This document shows positions 63,501 through 64,000 of a stretch of DNA of 64,000 nucleotides, piece by piece. Under the pieces are notes generated by a model that saw nothing but the letters and a program-made list of their open reading frames with translations, was not told where the DNA came from and made no database searches. How positions within the stretch are numbered: the stretch's first letter is position 1; every line of letters begins with the position of its first letter. The position numbers were made by a program, and so were the translations under genes. The stretch comes from Paraflavitalea sp966211765 (lineage in GTDB: Bacteria > Bacteroidota > Bacteroidia > Chitinophagales > Chitinophagaceae), in contig CBIHOV010000005.1 of NCBI GenBank assembly GCA_966211765.1, positions 62,001 through 126,000 on the forward strand, written 5' to 3'.

Positions 63501-64000
63501 ATGTCAGCAGTAAAAAATAAAGTTGGGAATTATGTATATATTGTGAGGGTACCAATAGCTTTACCGGCAATGTTCCTGGTAGTACGGCTCTTGCTTATAT
63601 GCCTTCCCTTAACCCTGGCAGCACAGCAACCCCTTCAATACACACGCCTGACTGCTGAAAATGGCCTCAGCAATAATTCTGTTCAGTGCATTCTGCAGGA
63701 TAAGCAGGGCATTGTATGGATCGGCACCAATGGAGGTCTCAACCGCTACGATGGCGCTTCCTTTATCCAATACAGCCTGCTCAGTACACCCGCCCTCACC
63801 AACAATGTAGTGACCGCCCTCATGCAGGATGCAGAAGGTTACTTATGGATCGGCACTGAAAATGGATTGAATATTCTCCGCCCGGCTACCAATACCTTTC
63901 AACGGCACGTTCACAACAATACAGTGGCAGGATCGCTGCCACCAGGCACCATCAGGGCTATCCAAAAAATGTCCGACGGCAGTACCTGGGTACTGTCCGA
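63501..64000 (+). CDS. Two-component-type sensor with Reg_prop propeller repeats, 3' end cut by window edge
   Basis: Open from ATG 63501; GTG 63543 and ATG 63570 are in-frame alternatives, and 63570 gives the best-placed signal peptide (MFLVVRLLLICLPLTLAAQ). Right after it, LTAENGLSNNSVQCILQDK and GIVWIGTNGGLNRYDG mark the first Reg_prop repeat, and VVTALMQDAEGYLWIGTENG the second. This is the N-terminal periplasmic beta-propeller of hybrid two-component systems and related sensors in Bacteroidota, which often control polysaccharide loci. The kinase part, if any, lies beyond the window. Confidence 0.85.
   Translation, partial: MSAVKNKVGNYVYIVRVPIALPAMFLVVRLLLICLPLTLAAQQPLQYTRLTAENGLSNNSVQCILQDKQGIVWIGTNGGLNRYDGASFIQYSLLSTPALTNNVVTALMQDAEGYLWIGTENGLNILRPATNTFQRHVHNNTVAGSLPPGTIRAIQKMSDGSTWVLS

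Noticed and set aside
1..64000. tRNA, rRNA, CRISPR arrays, complete insertion sequences or prophage
   Set aside because: Looked for tRNA-like arms, regularly spaced repeats, transposase or integrase motifs and phage structural genes; none found. The ORF6N gene alone is not evidence of a prophage.

Overview
The window looks like a chromosomal piece from a member of the Bacteroidota, most likely a soil or plant-associated Chitinophagaceae-type bacterium. The evidence is a SusC/SusD pair with co-directional glycoside hydrolases, several TonB-dependent or outer-membrane beta-barrel receptors, lipoprotein signal peptides, DUF3857, DUF4199 and DUF4397 proteins, TAnnTTTG-type promoter matches, and medium GC. 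I see no rRNA, tRNA, CRISPR array, intact insertion sequence or prophage.

Left part, 1-14 kb, minus strand: a polysaccharide utilisation locus. It reads SusC, SusD, a fasciclin-like surface lipoprotein, a strong hairpin terminator, then GH2, GH95 (alpha-L-fucosidase), GH31 and an alginate-lyase-family protein cut by the left edge. The GH95, GH2 and GH31 activities would fit stepwise removal of Fuc, Gal and Xyl from a fucosylated xyloglucan-type side chain (inference).

14.2-21.2 kb, plus strand and divergent from SusC: an L-fucose catabolic operon. It encodes a mutarotase, a FucP-type permease, two SDR dehydrogenases, a fumarylacetoacetate-hydrolase-family enzyme and the LutABC lactate oxidation complex, and ends at a clear terminator. 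This matches the non-phosphorylative fucose route that yields pyruvate and L-lactate, with lactate then oxidised to pyruvate. The lactonase and the L-fuconate dehydratase are not in the window. A PEP synthase at 34.9-37.3 kb could feed the C3 products into gluconeogenesis.

21-33 kb: an RNase Z-like hydrolase, a NarL-type two-component system with TPRs, an outer-membrane beta-barrel protein, and a probable metal or metallophore uptake cassette (Cys-rich small membrane protein, TonB receptor, PepSY membrane protein). 33-43 kb: a conserved unknown protein, an AraC regulator, PEP synthase, an SGNH hydrolase and a tandem pair of DUF3857/transglutaminase-like proteins, one with and one without the catalytic Cys.

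43-50 kb: an isolated ORF6N-domain gene with two related perfect palindromes (one upstream, one inside the gene), a lipoprotein, a stress/redox cluster (peroxiredoxin, DsbA-like, DnaJ/CbpA-like, unknown, thioredoxin, RMD1-like), and an aldo/keto reductase. 50-64 kb: mostly single genes (sugar isomerase-like, membrane LuxR protein, DUF4199, VOC, DUF4397, SDR of foreign base composition, NTF2-like), a LytS/LytTR-type two-component pair divergent from an outer-membrane beta-barrel gene, a DinB protein and the start of a periplasmic-propeller sensor cut by the right edge.

The strongest unexplained signal is the ORF6N palindrome pair. The two copies differ at symmetric positions in a way that keeps each one perfectly palindromic.
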